Of a DNA stretch of 64,000 nucleotides, positions 18,214-26,805 are shown piece after piece (position 1 is the stretch's first letter; the number at the start of each line of letters is the position of its first letter). The notes beneath the pieces were generated by a model that saw only the letters and a program-made list of their open reading frames with translations, made no database searches and was not told the origin of the DNA. The stretch is taken from the NCBI RefSeq assembly GCF_042661465.1, contig NZ_JBHSWE010000001.1, positions 2,604,001-2,668,000 of the forward strand. Reading direction: 5' to 3'. The stretch is from Marinobacterium_A aestuariivivens. GTDB taxonomy: Bacteria > Pseudomonadota > Gammaproteobacteria > Pseudomonadales > Balneatricaceae. The position numbers and the translations under genes are program-made.

Positions 18214-18242
18214 GCGAAAAGGCCCGTAATGAGCCTTTTCGC
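18214..18242 (-). terminator. Terminator-like hairpin between fabA and fabB
   Basis: A perfect 10-bp inverted repeat, GCGAAAAGGC and GCCTTTTCGC, around a 9-base loop, 19 bases after the fabA stop. The T run is inside the 3' arm, so termination may be partial. It suggests that fabB also has its own promoter in 18008-18213. Confidence 0.6.
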
Positions 18243-18260
18243 CATCGATTCGCTGCTTCT

Positions 18261-18776
18261 CTAGAAGCTGTCGGTGGAGGTGAAGAGGCCGACGCGCAGG
18301 TCCTTGGCTGTATAGATTTCACGACCGTCGACGCTGACGCTGCCGTCCGCGATGCCCATGACCAGTTTGCGTTCGATCACGCGCTTGAGGTGAATGTGGT
18401 AGGTCACCTTTTTCGCGGTCGGCAGGATCTGGCCGGTGAACTTGACCTCGCCGGAGCCAAGGGCGCGTCCGCGGCCCTTGTTGCCGCGCCAGCCCAGGAA
18501 GAAGCCGACCAGCTGCCACATGGCGTCCAGCCCCAGGCAGCCGGGCATCACCGGATCGCCGGGGAAGTGGCACTGGAAGAACCAGAGGTCCGGGTTGATA
18601 TCGAGTTCGGCGATGATTTCGCCCTTGCCGTACAGACCGCCTTCTTCGGCGATCTTGACGATGCGGTCCATCATCAGCATGTTGTCGACCGGCAGCTGGG
18701 CATTGCCCGGGCCGAACATCTCGCCATGACCGCAGCGCAGCAGGTCTTCGCGTTCGAAAGAAGTGGGTTTAGTCAT
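18261..18776 (-). CDS. fabA: 3-hydroxydecanoyl-[acyl-carrier-protein] dehydratase/isomerase, FabA
   Basis: Introduces the double bond of unsaturated fatty acids at the C10 stage. 171 residues, exactly the family length. Hot-dog fold with the catalytic His70 in WFFQCHFPGDPVMPG and Asp84 in CLGLDAMWQLVGF, the classic FabA pair. Begins MTKPTSFEREDLLRCGHGEM. Together with FabB it makes the unsaturated branch of type II fatty acid synthesis. Confidence 0.97.
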   Translation of the reverse strand: MTKPTSFEREDLLRCGHGEMFGPGNAQLPVDNMLMMDRIVKIAEEGGLYGKGEIIAELDINPDLWFFQCHFPGDPVMPGCLGLDAMWQLVGFFLGWRGNKGRGRALGSGEVKFTGQILPTAKKVTYHIHLKRVIERKLVMGIADGSVSVDGREIYTAKDLRVGLFTSTDSF

Positions 18777-18932
18777 TGGGCTTTTTCTTCAGTTTTTAGA
18801 GCGAAAATATGGGCCGATTATAGCGGCTTGATTGCACTTAAGCACGGTTTGGGCCACCCGGGGTTCGGATTAAGGTCGGCCGCGGTGTGGTGGCGGCCGG
18901 GGCTCCGGGCTGTCGGGCCCCGGCGGACGTCG

Positions 18933-19901
18933 CTATCGGGTACGGGTGACGGCCAGCTCGGCGATCTGATGCAGGGTGTCCCTGAAAGAGCTGGCGGGCA
19001 GTGTTTCGAGGGCGGCGGCGGCCAGGGCCGCTTCGCGCTGGGCCGCCTCGCGGGTGTACTCGATGGCTCCGCTGCGATGGACGATATCGAGCACCGGCTG
19101 CAGGTCGTCGAGGCCGCCATTGCGGATGCAGCGTCGGATGATCTGCCGCTCGTCTTCATTGCTGGCCTTCATCGCCTGTATCAGCGGCAGCGTCGGCTTG
19201 CCTTCGGCCAGGTCGTCGCCGACGTTCTTGCCCATCTCCTCGGCGCTGGAAAGGTAGTCCATCAGATCGTCGACGAGCTGGAAGGCGATGCCGAGGTGGC
19301 GGCCGTAAAGGCGCAGGGCTTCGCGCACCTGCGGGCTGCTGTCGGCCAGGATGGCGCCGGTCTCGGTGGCGGCCTCGAAAAGGGTGGCGGTCTTGCCGAG
19401 TATGACCTGCATATAGGCTTCCTCGGTCGTGTCGGGATTCTTGCAGTTGAGCAGCTGCAGCACCTCGCCCTCGGCGATCACGTTGGTGGCGTCGGCGATG
19501 ACGCGCATCACGTCCATGCTGCCGATTTCGACCATCACCTGGAAGGCGCGGCTGTAGAGGAAGTCGCCGACCAGGACGCTCGGGGCATTGCCCCAGCGGG
19601 CGTTGGCGGTGTCCTTGCCACGGCGCAGCTCGGAGTTGTCCACCACGTCGTCATGCAGCAGGGTCGCGGTGTGGATAAATTCGATGATCGCCGCCAGCGG
19701 GATATGATGCTGCCCCTGGTAGCCGCAGGCATTGGCACTGAGCAACACCAGCAGCGGGCGCAGCCTTTTGCCGCCACTCTCGACAATATAGTGTCCGATC
19801 TTCTCGACCAGCGGGACCGCCGAGCCCAGATGGTTGATGATATAGTCGTTAACCGCTTCGAACTGGGGCTCGATCGCCGGGTTGAGCTGATGTGGCTGCA
19901 T
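18933..19901 (-). CDS. ispB: Octaprenyl (polyprenyl) diphosphate synthase
   Basis: Makes the isoprenoid side chain of ubiquinone. 322 residues from ATG 19901 (MQPHQLNPAIEPQFEAVN). Both Asp-rich motifs are present: LLHDDVVDNSELRRG (about residues 83-97) and FQLVDDLMDYLSSAEE (about 208-223), plus SGGKRLRPLLVLLSA and the LGKTATLFEAATETGA block. Chain length cannot be read from sequence. It is divergent from rplU, as in Pseudomonas. Confidence 0.94.
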   Translation of the reverse strand: MQPHQLNPAIEPQFEAVNDYIINHLGSAVPLVEKIGHYIVESGGKRLRPLLVLLSANACGYQGQHHIPLAAIIEFIHTATLLHDDVVDNSELRRGKDTANARWGNAPSVLVGDFLYSRAFQVMVEIGSMDVMRVIADATNVIAEGEVLQLLNCKNPDTTEEAYMQVILGKTATLFEAATETGAILADSSPQVREALRLYGRHLGIAFQLVDDLMDYLSSAEEMGKNVGDDLAEGKPTLPLIQAMKASNEDERQIIRRCIRNGGLDDLQPVLDIVHRSGAIEYTREAAQREAALAAAALETLPASSFRDTLHQIAELAVTRTR

Positions 19902-20028
19902 TGGGTAGGTCGTTTTCTGTACGTTTTTGTATGCGCGCATGCTAGGGGGTGCCTGCAAGGGTGTCAAGAAAGCGACAGTTCGGGCGGCTGGCGATGGCGG
20001 GGCGGATTATATGGCGGGCGCGGATTAT

Positions 20029-20152
20029 GTAGGGTGCCGGTGACCGCCAGGGACGGCGGAAATCCTGAAATTGCAGGAGCAAATTTCAGGGAAGCGAAGC
20101 GCACCGCACCGCCACAACAACGGTGCGGTTCGCGTTGCTCACCAGTACCCTG
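20029..20152. repeat. Intergenic repeat (GTAGGGTGCCGGTGA ... TCACCAGTACCCTG)
   Basis: GTAGGGTGCCGGTGA starts at 20029 and CTCACCAGTACCCTG ends near 20152, with GAAGCGAAGCGCACCGCACC and GGTGCGGTTCGC pairing inside. A close relative of the element at 23520-23655. It fills most of the ispB-rplU gap. Confidence 0.7.
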
Positions 20153-20182
20153 CCCATCCATCACGAAGAATGCCGATCCTAC

Positions 20183-20211
20183 TTGAGCTTGGTTGCACTT
20201 TGATATAGAAT
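20183..20211 (+). promoter_or_regulatory. Candidate rplU-rpmA promoter
   Basis: TTGAGC (20183-20188) and TAGAAT (20206-20211) with a 17-bp spacer, 112 bases before rplU. The remaining leader to 20322 would be available for ribosomal-protein control; no fold was recognised. Confidence 0.55.
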
Positions 20212-20322
20212 CCCCCGCCCTGAGCTCATCCAAATTTGCTCCCTACCATAGGGTGGTTCTCCCTTAGAAGTAGGTTCATTACACATTCCCAGTAGCTGGA
20301 TGAGCATTACTTGGAGATAAAT

Positions 20323-20634
20323 ATGTACGCAGTGATTGTCAGCGGTGGCAAGCAGTACCGCGTTCAGGAAGGTCAGACGCTGAAGCTCGAGAAGCTGCCG
20401 GCGGAGCTGGGTTCCAGCGTGGAGTTCGATCGTGTGCTGCTGGTCGGCAACGGCGAAGACGTCAAGGTCGGTGCTCCGGTCGTTGACGGTGCCAAGGTAA
20501 CTGCTGAAGTCGTCGAGCACGGCCGTGGCAAGAAGGTGCAGATCCTGAAGTTCAAGCGCCGCAAGCACCACATGAAGCGTCAGGGTCACCGTCAGTGGTT
20601 CACTCAGGTGAAAATCACTGGTATCAGCGCCTAA
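20323..20634 (+). CDS. rplU: 50S ribosomal protein L21
   Basis: Large-subunit protein that binds 23S rRNA. 103 residues, the usual length. MYAVIVSGGKQYRVQEGQ at the start and the C-terminal KFKRRKHHMKRQGHRQWF are highly typical. TTGGAGATAA precedes ATG 20323. The upstream ATG-like start at 20311 is in the ribosome site itself and is rejected. Cotranscribed with rpmA 24 bases later. Confidence 0.98.
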   Translation: MYAVIVSGGKQYRVQEGQTLKLEKLPAELGSSVEFDRVLLVGNGEDVKVGAPVVDGAKVTAEVVEHGRGKKVQILKFKRRKHHMKRQGHRQWFTQVKITGISA

Positions 20635-20658
20635 GGCAACCGGATCAGGAGATAGATA

Positions 20659-20916
20659 ATGGCTCACAAGAAAGCTGGTGGTTCTACTCGTAACGGCCGC
20701 GACTCGGAATCGAAACGCCTTGGTGTCAAGCGTTTCGGTGGTCAGGCGGTCATCGCAGGCAACATCCTCGTTCGTCAGCGTGGAACCAAGTTTCACGCCG
20801 GTGAGAATGTAGGTCTGGGCAAGGACCACACCCTGTTCGCCAAGGCGGACGGTGTAGTGAAATTCGAAGTTAAAGGTCTGAACAAGCGCAAGTACGTAAG
20901 CGTCGTACCTGCCTGA
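20659..20916 (+). CDS. rpmA: 50S ribosomal protein L27
   Basis: Large-subunit protein near the peptidyl-transferase centre. 85 residues, beginning MAHKKAGGSTRNGRDSESKR, with IAGNILVRQRGTKFHAGENV. AGGAGATAG precedes the start. A terminator at 20936 follows. Confidence 0.98.
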   Translation: MAHKKAGGSTRNGRDSESKRLGVKRFGGQAVIAGNILVRQRGTKFHAGENVGLGKDHTLFAKADGVVKFEVKGLNKRKYVSVVPA

Positions 20917-20935
20917 ACCGGGCTTTAGCGTTCTG

Positions 20936-20966
20936 AAAAAGCTCCGCCTCTGCGGGGCTTTTTTTA
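20936..20966 (+). terminator. Terminator after rpmA
   Basis: AAAAAGCTCCGC, a CTCT loop and GCGGGGCTTTTTTT form a stem with one G-U pair and a seven-T tail. Confidence 0.85.
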
Positions 20967-21089
20967 TGTACAGGATGTACGGCAGAAAAATGCTCCTGCA
21001 TTTTCTGTATTTTCGCCATCCATGGCGGTCGTATGCCGCGGGCGCATGGATGCGCAGGAGCGGCGGGTCTAAGTTGGCACTATTGTCGG

Positions 21090-21111
21090 GTGACGCGTAA
21101 CGCGTAACGCC
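21090..21111. repeat. Short GTGACGCGTAACGCGTAACG intergenic motif
   Basis: Lies 30 bases before obgE. Related words occur at 16658, 38912 and 39012. The core ACGCGT is palindromic and tandem here (CGCGTAACGCGTAACG). Confidence 0.5.
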
Positions 21112-21140
21112 TGGCGGTCCAACCGTTGGGAGGGGTTGCA

Positions 21141-22336
21141 ATGAAATTTGTCGATGAGGCGCTGATCTCGGTGGAAGCCGGGAAGGGCGGTAATGGCTGC
21201 ATGAGCTTCCGGCGCGAGAAATTCGTCGCCAAAGGCGGCCCCGACGGCGGTGATGGCGGTGATGGCGGTTCCGTCTTCGTCGAGGCGGACAGTGCGCTCA
21301 ATACGCTGATCGATTTCCGCTTCACGCGTCACTACAAGGCGCAGAACGGTCAGAACGGCATGGGGCGTCAGTGTACCGGCGCCAAGGGCGAGGACCTGGT
21401 GCTGAAGTTGCCGGTGGGTACCACCGTGGTCGATCAGGATACCGGCGAGGTGCTGGCGGATCTGGTGCGCGAGGGTCAGGTGGAAAAGATCGCCCAGGGC
21501 GGCTTTCACGGGCTTGGCAATACACGCTACAAGAGTTCCGTCAACCGGGCGCCGCGCCAGACCAGCAATGGTACGCCGGGCGAGGCGCGCAACCTGAAGC
21601 TGGAGCTCAAGGTACTGGCGGATGTGGGGTTGCTGGGGTTGCCGAATGCCGGCAAATCCACCTTTATCCGGGCCGTCTCGGCCGCCAGGCCCAAGGTGGC
21701 GAACTATCCCTTCACCACCCTGGTGCCCAATCTCGGGGTGGTGCGTACCGAGAGCCATCGCAGCTTCGTGATCGCGGATATTCCCGGTATCATCGAGGGG
21801 GCTTCCGAGGGTACCGGGCTGGGTATTCGCTTCCTGAAGCACCTGGCGCGTAACCGGTTGCTGCTGCACCTGGTCGATATGGCACCCTGGGACGAGCAGA
21901 CGCCGGAGCAGGCGGCCGTGGTGGTGGCCGGAGAGCTGGAGAAATTCAGTCCGACGCTGGCCGAGCAGCCGCGCTGGCTGGTGCTCAACAAGCTCGATAT
22001 GGTGCCCGAGGATGAGCAGGAGGCCCGCTGTCAGGCGGTTGTCGATGCGCTGGGCTGGGCAGGGCCGGTGTATCGGGTGTCGGCGCTGAACAAGACCGGC
22101 ATCCAGGCACTGGTGCATGATATCCAGGGTTTCTGGATCGGCGGGCCGAAGAGTTCGCTGAGAATCCGGAGCTTGAGGTGCGGGAGCAGGAGATTCGCGC
22201 GCAGATCGATGTCGAGGCGCGTGCCTGTGTCGAGGCGATGCGCGAAGCGATCCGGGCGCGCAAGTCCGGTGAGGACGAAGACTGGGACGACTTCGATGAC
22301 GACGATTACGATGTCGATGTCGAGTGGGTTCGCTGA
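21141..22336 (+). CDS. obgE: GTPase ObgE/CgtA (apparent frameshift near the C-terminus)
   Basis: Essential ribosome-associated GTPase. The glycine-rich Obg fold occupies about residues 1-158 (MKFVDEALISVEAGKGGNGC, then GGPDGGDGGDGGSV). The G domain has G1 GLPNAGKST (about 167), G3 VIADIPGIIEGASEG, and G4 VLNKLDM. The frame breaks after DIQGF; one extra base near 22133 restores LDRRAEEFAENPELE and an acidic tail (DEDWDDFDDDDYD) ending at 22336. Total 398 residues, normal. ATG 21141 has GGGAGG upstream. Being essential, the break is best read as a sequence error. Confidence 0.93.
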
Positions 22337-22360
22337 TAGCTGACAGCAGAGGGTAGTTGG

Positions 22361-23485
22361 GTGTCGACGGGTAGGAGCAGGCTGAAAAAGGGCGGGCGCT
22401 GGGTCGTCAAGATCGGCAGCGCGCTGTTGACCAACGATGGTCGGGGGCTGGATCAGGTGGCTATCGCGCGCTGGGTCGACCAGCTGGCGGCGTTGCGCGC
22501 CGAAGGGTTGGAGATCCTGCTGGTGTCGTCCGGCGCGGTGGCCGAGGGAATGACGCGTCTCGGCTGGAGCGATCGGCCGCATGAGATGTACAAGCTGCAG
22601 GCGGCGGCGGCCATCGGGCAGATGGGGCTGGTGCAGGCCTATGAGGCGAACTTCCAGCGTCACGGTACCCATACCGCCCAAATTCTGCTGACCCACGAGG
22701 ATCTCTCCAACCGCAAGCGCTACCTTAATGCCCGGGCGACGCTGCGCGAGCTGCTCAGGCTTGGCGTGGTGCCTGTCGTGAATGAAAACGATACCGTGGT
22801 GACCGATGAGATCCGCTTTGGTGACAACGACTCCCTGGGCGCGCTGGTGGCGAATCTGATCGAGGCGGATGGCCTGATTCTGCTGACGGACCAGCTGGGG
22901 CTTTACGAGGCCGATCCGCGGAGCAATCCCGATGCGAAGTTCGTCTCGGAGGCCCGGGCCGAGGATGACGCCCTGGTGGCGATGGCGGGCGGCGGCGGCA
23001 AGCTTGGCCGCGGCGGCATGGCGACCAAGGTGCGGGCGGCGCGTCTGGCGGCCCGCTCCGGTGCGGTAACGGTGATTGCCAGCGGGCGCGAGCCGGATGT
23101 GCTGCTGCGGTTGCGTCATGGCGAGGCGGTTGGAACCCTGCTGGTGCCCGAGCGCAGCCGGGAGGCGGCGCGCAAGCAGTGGATTGCCGGTCATCTTCAG
23201 GCGCGTGGCACCCTGGTGCTCGATGCCGGTGCCGTGGCGGCGCTGCGCGAGCGCGGCAAGAGCCTGTTGCCGGCCGGGGTGCGGGATCTGTCCGGCGACT
23301 TCTCGCGTGGCGAGATGGTGATCCTGATGGACGAGCAGGGGCGTATTGTTGGGCGCGGGCTGGCGAACTACGGTGCCGAGGATGCGCGCAAGCTGATCGG
23401 CAGGCCCAGCTCGATGATCGAGTCTCTGCTCGGGTACATGGGCGAAGTGGAGCTGGTGCACCGGGACAATCTGGCGCTGGCCTAA
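22361..23485 (+). CDS. proB: Glutamate 5-kinase
   Basis: First enzyme of proline synthesis, phosphorylating glutamate. 374 residues. An amino-acid kinase domain (GGRWVVKIGSALLTNDG; LVSSGAVAEGMTRLGW; VVNENDTVVTDEIRFGDND) is followed from about residue 285 by a PUA domain (GTLVLDAGAVAALRERGKS; VGRGLANYGAEDARKLIG). Start is GTG 22361 with AGAGGG upstream, 24 bases after obgE. proA is not in the window. An intergenic repeat and a terminator follow. Confidence 0.95.
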   Translation: MSTGRSRLKKGGRWVVKIGSALLTNDGRGLDQVAIARWVDQLAALRAEGLEILLVSSGAVAEGMTRLGWSDRPHEMYKLQAAAAIGQMGLVQAYEANFQRHGTHTAQILLTHEDLSNRKRYLNARATLRELLRLGVVPVVNENDTVVTDEIRFGDNDSLGALVANLIEADGLILLTDQLGLYEADPRSNPDAKFVSEARAEDDALVAMAGGGGKLGRGGMATKVRAARLAARSGAVTVIASGREPDVLLRLRHGEAVGTLLVPERSREAARKQWIAGHLQARGTLVLDAGAVAALRERGKSLLPAGVRDLSGDFSRGEMVILMDEQGRIVGRGLANYGAEDARKLIGRPSSMIESLLGYMGEVELVHRDNLALA

Positions 23486-23519
23486 ATCGTTGTTTCGGTG
23501 TGGCGGGTTGTCTGGTTTC

Positions 23520-23655
23520 ACGTAGGGTGCCGGTAAGCGAAGCGCACCGCACCGCCGTGCCAGGCCTCGACAACCGGTGCTGTTCGCCGGAATTTGCTCC
23601 TGCTATTCCGGTCTTTCCGCCATCCATGGCGGTCACTTCGTTCACCAGCACCCTG
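23520..23655. repeat. Intergenic repeat (CGTAGGGTGCCGGT ... ACCAGCACCCTGC)
   Basis: CGTAGGGTGCCGGTAAGCGA at 23521 faces TCACCAGCACCCTGC near 23655, with GAAGCGCACCGCACCGCC inside. It shares this arrangement and a CCATCCATGGCGG word with the 20029 and 20960-21060 regions. Lies between the convergent proB and rpsT. Confidence 0.7.
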
Positions 23656-23699
23656 CAAAAGGCAGCACGGTGACCCGCCACCCAGGGCGTAAAGGACAC

Positions 23700-23728
23700 A
23701 AAAAAACCGGCCGAGGCCGGTTTTTTTA
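23700..23728. terminator. Bidirectional terminator between proB and rpsT
   Basis: A run, ACCGGCC, GA, GGCCGGT, T run. The stem and loop are identical to the terminator at 16721-16747. Confidence 0.88.
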
Positions 23729-23759
23729 AGCGTTCAGCAAGCTTGCCGATGCCAGAATC

Positions 23760-24023
23760 TTACGCCAGCGCTTTGATGCGGGCGTTCAGGCGGCTCTTGG
23801 TGCGGGCGATCTGGTTCTTGTGGAAGATGCCCTTGTTCACCGAGCTGTCCATGATCGGCTGAGCGACTTTGAACGCTTCAGCTGCAGCAGCCTGGTCGCC
23901 GCCGTCGATTGCCTTGACAACTTTCTTGATGTAAGTGCGCACCATGGAGCGCAGGCTAGCGTTATGCTGGCGACGCTTCTCCGCCTGGCGAGCGCGTTTA
24001 CGAGATCCTGCGGAATTTGCCAC
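23760..24023 (-). CDS. rpsT: 30S ribosomal protein S20
   Basis: Primary 16S rRNA-binding protein. 87 residues, beginning MANSAGSRKRARQAEKRRQH and with MDSSVNKGIFHKNQIARTKS in the C-terminal half. AAGGAGCC lies upstream of ATG 24023. Single gene divergent from murJ, the standard gammaproteobacterial arrangement. Confidence 0.98.
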   Translation of the reverse strand: MANSAGSRKRARQAEKRRQHNASLRSMVRTYIKKVVKAIDGGDQAAAAEAFKVAQPIMDSSVNKGIFHKNQIARTKSRLNARIKALA

Positions 24024-24192
24024 AGTCCGGCTCCTTAAATGTTTGAGGGTCGAGTTCGGCGATGCGCGCCGAAAATTAAGACGCGAGATTATTCCTGTTT
24101 ACGCGGGTAGTGTCAATAAAAGAGCAGAACTTTTCGCGTCGACACAGTAAGATGCGGCGCAATCGAAAGCGCCAGTGAAGAGGGTGGTTGTG

Positions 24193-25754
24193 GTGGCGGA
24201 AACGGACGTACAAACCGGCAAAAGCACCAGTCTGCTGCGCTCCAGCGGCCTGGTCGGGGTGATGACGCTGCTGTCGCGCATTCTGGGGCTGGTGCGCGAC
24301 GTCGTGGTGGCCAGCTATTTTGGCGCATCGACCAGTGCCGATGCCTTCTTCGTTGCCTTCAAGATACCCAATTTTCTGCGCCGGCTCTTTGCCGAGGGCG
24401 CCTTTTCCCAGGCCTTCGTGCCGGTGCTGTCGGAATATCGCACCCAGCGCAGCCTGTTCGACGTGCAGCAGTTGGTGAACCGGGTGGCGGGCAGCCTGGG
24501 CTCGGTACTGATCTGCCTGACGGTTCTGTGCGTGATCGCGGCCCCGGTGCTGACGGCGGTCTTCGCGCCGGGTTTCTATCTCAACGATCCCGTACGCTAT
24601 GAGCTGGCCTCCGGGATGCTGCGCATCACCTTTCCCTACCTGCTGCTGATCTCGCTGACGGCCTTCGCCGGTGCGGTGCTGAACAGTTACGAGCGCTTCG
24701 CGGTGCCGGCCTTTACGCCGGTGCTGCTCAACCTTTGCCTGATCGGCGCCGCCGTGGGGCTGAGCCCTGGTTCGATCAGCCGGTTTTCGCGTTGGCCTGG
24801 GGCGTGCTCGCGGCCGGTTTCGTGCAGCTGATGTTCCAGCTGCCCTTCCTCTGGCGCATCCGGTTGCTGCCAAGGCCGGTGCCGGACTTCCGGGATCCCG
24901 GTGTGCGCCAGATCCTGAAGCTGATGTTGCCGGCGCTGTTCGGGGTGTCGGTGGCGCAGATCAATCTGCTGCTCGATACGGTGCTGGCCTCCTTTCTGCA
25001 GACCGGCAGCGTCAGCTGGCTCTACTACTCCGACCGGCTGTCCGAGCTGCCGCTGGGGGTCTTCGGCATCGCCATCGCCACCGTGATCCTGCCAAGCCTG
25101 TCGCGCAAGCATGCGGCGAAATCCGCGGACCAGTTCGCCCATACTCTCGATTGGGCGGTGCGGGTGGTGCTGCTGATCGGTCTGCCGGCAGCGCTGGCGC
25201 TGCTGCTGCTGGCGGAGCCGCTGCTGATCACCCTGTTCCACTACGGTGTGCTGACCGACCGTGATGTCCAGATGGCGGCCGGCAGCCTTCGTGCCTATGG
25301 TTGCGGTCTGCTGGCGTTCATGCTGATCAAGGTGCTGGCGCCGGGATTCTTTTCCCGCCAGGACACCCGCACGCCGGTGAAGATCGCGGTTGTCGCGATG
25401 GTGGCCAATATGGTGATGAATCTGATCCTGATCTGGCCGCTGGCCCATGTCGGTCTGGCGCTGGCGACAACGCTGTCGGCCTTTCTCAATGCCGGCCTGC
25501 TGCTGCGGGGCCTGATCCGGGACGGGGTGTTCCACTGGCAGCGGGGCTGGGGGCTGTTGCTGTTCCGGCTTGCAGCTGCCAATCTGATGATGGGAGCTTT
25601 CCTGTGGTGGTTCAGCCCCGCGGTGCAACAGTGGCTGGACTGGGGGCTGTACCAGCGAGCCTGGCAGATGGGGTTGCTGGTCATCCTGGGCGCCGTTATC
25701 TATGGCGCGGTGCTGTTGCTCTGCGGCATGCGTCTGCGTCATCTGCGCGCCTGA
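24193..25754 (+). CDS. murJ: Lipid II flippase MurJ (apparent frameshift)
   Basis: Inner-membrane MOP-family flippase that moves lipid II to the periplasm; essential. N-terminal half has LLRSSGLVGVMTLLSRILGL and IPNFLRRLFAEGAFSQAFVP, the second half LMLPALFGVSVAQINLLLDT and ISITL-type helices up to residue 520. The frame breaks at VGLSP / WFDQPVF; one extra C at 24765-24767 restores it to 520 residues, normal for MurJ. Start GTG 24193 is chosen for its spacing from GAAGAGGG; GTG 24175 and others are possible. The break is probably a sequence error. Confidence 0.92.
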
Positions 25755-25810
25755 TGCCCGGTCTGCCCCGGTGTCGGGCGAGGGCGGTACTCGTGGCGCC
25801 GCATCTGCGG

Positions 25811-25816
25811 TATAAT
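25811..25816 (+). promoter_or_regulatory. Candidate -10 element for ribF-ileS
   Basis: Perfect TATAAT 35 bases before the ribF start. No good -35 hexamer is at the right distance, so this is tentative. Confidence 0.4.
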
Positions 25817-25851
25817 CCGGCGATTTATTTTCAGGCAGTGGCTTGCGTTCG

Positions 25852-26778
25852 ATGGAATTGATCCGGGGATTACACAACCTGCGCGACAAACACCGCGTCT
25901 GCGTGGCGACCATCGGTAATTTCGATGGCGTGCACCTGGGGCACGTTAAAGTGCTGGACCAGGTCAAGGCCAAGGGGCGCGAGCTGGGCTTGCCGACCGT
26001 TGCGATCATCTTCGAGCCGCAGCCCCGCGAGTTTTTTGCCGGCGCCGATGCACCGCCGCGCCTGACGCGGTTCGACGAAAAGGTCCGCCTGCTGCGTGAC
26101 CAGGGGCTCGACCGGGTGCTCTGTCTGGCGTTCAACGAGCACCTGCGCTCCATGTCCGCGGCCGCCTTCATCGAGACCCTGCTGCTGGAGGGGCTGGCGG
26201 TGAAGCACTTCGTCGTCGGCGACGACTTCCGCTTCGGCTGCGACCGCGCCGGTGACTATGCCATGCTGCAGCAGGTGGGCGAGGCGCAGGGCTTCAGCGT
26301 CGAGCACATGGCGACCCATCTGGTCGATGGCGAACGGGTCAGCAGCACGCGGGTACGCAAGGCCCTGCAGGCCAACGACCTGGATCTGGCCGAGCGGCTG
26401 CTGGGCTGGCGTTACCGCATCAGCGGCCGGGTGATGCATGGCCAGAAGCTCGGGCGCACGCTCGGTGTGCCGACGGCCAATGTGCGGATGCATCGGTTTG
26501 CCGCGCCGCTGCGCGGTGTCTATGCGGTCCGGGTGCGGCTCGGCAGCGGCGAGATCCGCCCGGGGGTGGCCAATATCGGCCTGCGGCCGACGGTGCGCGG
26601 TACCCAGCCGGTGCTGGAAACTCATTTGTTCGACTTTCAGGGCGACCTGTACGGTCAGTTGCTGAGCGTCGAATTTGCGGCCTTTATCCGGGCCGAGCGC
26701 AAGTTCGATGGTCTCGACCAGCTGAAACAGCAGATTCAACACGATATTGATGCGGCCCGGGCCCTGCTGGCCTGCTAA
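25852..26778 (+). CDS. ribF: Bifunctional riboflavin kinase/FMN adenylyltransferase
   Basis: Makes FMN and FAD from riboflavin. 308 residues. The N-terminal nucleotidyltransferase domain has ATIGNFDGVHLGHVKVL (about residues 18-34) and VVGDDFRFGCDRAGD. The C-terminal kinase domain starts near residue 185 with GRVMHGQKLGRTLGVPTAN and GVANIGLRPTVRG. ATG 25852 is the start. It is 27 bases from ileS in the conserved ribF-ileS-lspA-fkpB order. Confidence 0.96.
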   Translation: MELIRGLHNLRDKHRVCVATIGNFDGVHLGHVKVLDQVKAKGRELGLPTVAIIFEPQPREFFAGADAPPRLTRFDEKVRLLRDQGLDRVLCLAFNEHLRSMSAAAFIETLLLEGLAVKHFVVGDDFRFGCDRAGDYAMLQQVGEAQGFSVEHMATHLVDGERVSSTRVRKALQANDLDLAERLLGWRYRISGRVMHGQKLGRTLGVPTANVRMHRFAAPLRGVYAVRVRLGSGEIRPGVANIGLRPTVRGTQPVLETHLFDFQGDLYGQLLSVEFAAFIRAERKFDGLDQLKQQIQHDIDAARALLAC

Positions 26779-26805
26779 GGCATCCTAACTTCGAAGCGAC
26801 ACGAC

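Noticed and set aside
18135..20186. 683-residue open frame on the plus strand
   Set aside because: Antisense shadow of fabA and ispB, which are complete and well conserved on the minus strand.
24175..24831. Truncated MurJ pseudogene
   Set aside because: The second half is intact in another frame and one base in a C run rejoins them; murJ is essential, so error is the better explanation. The same reasoning was used for ileS, lspA and obgE.
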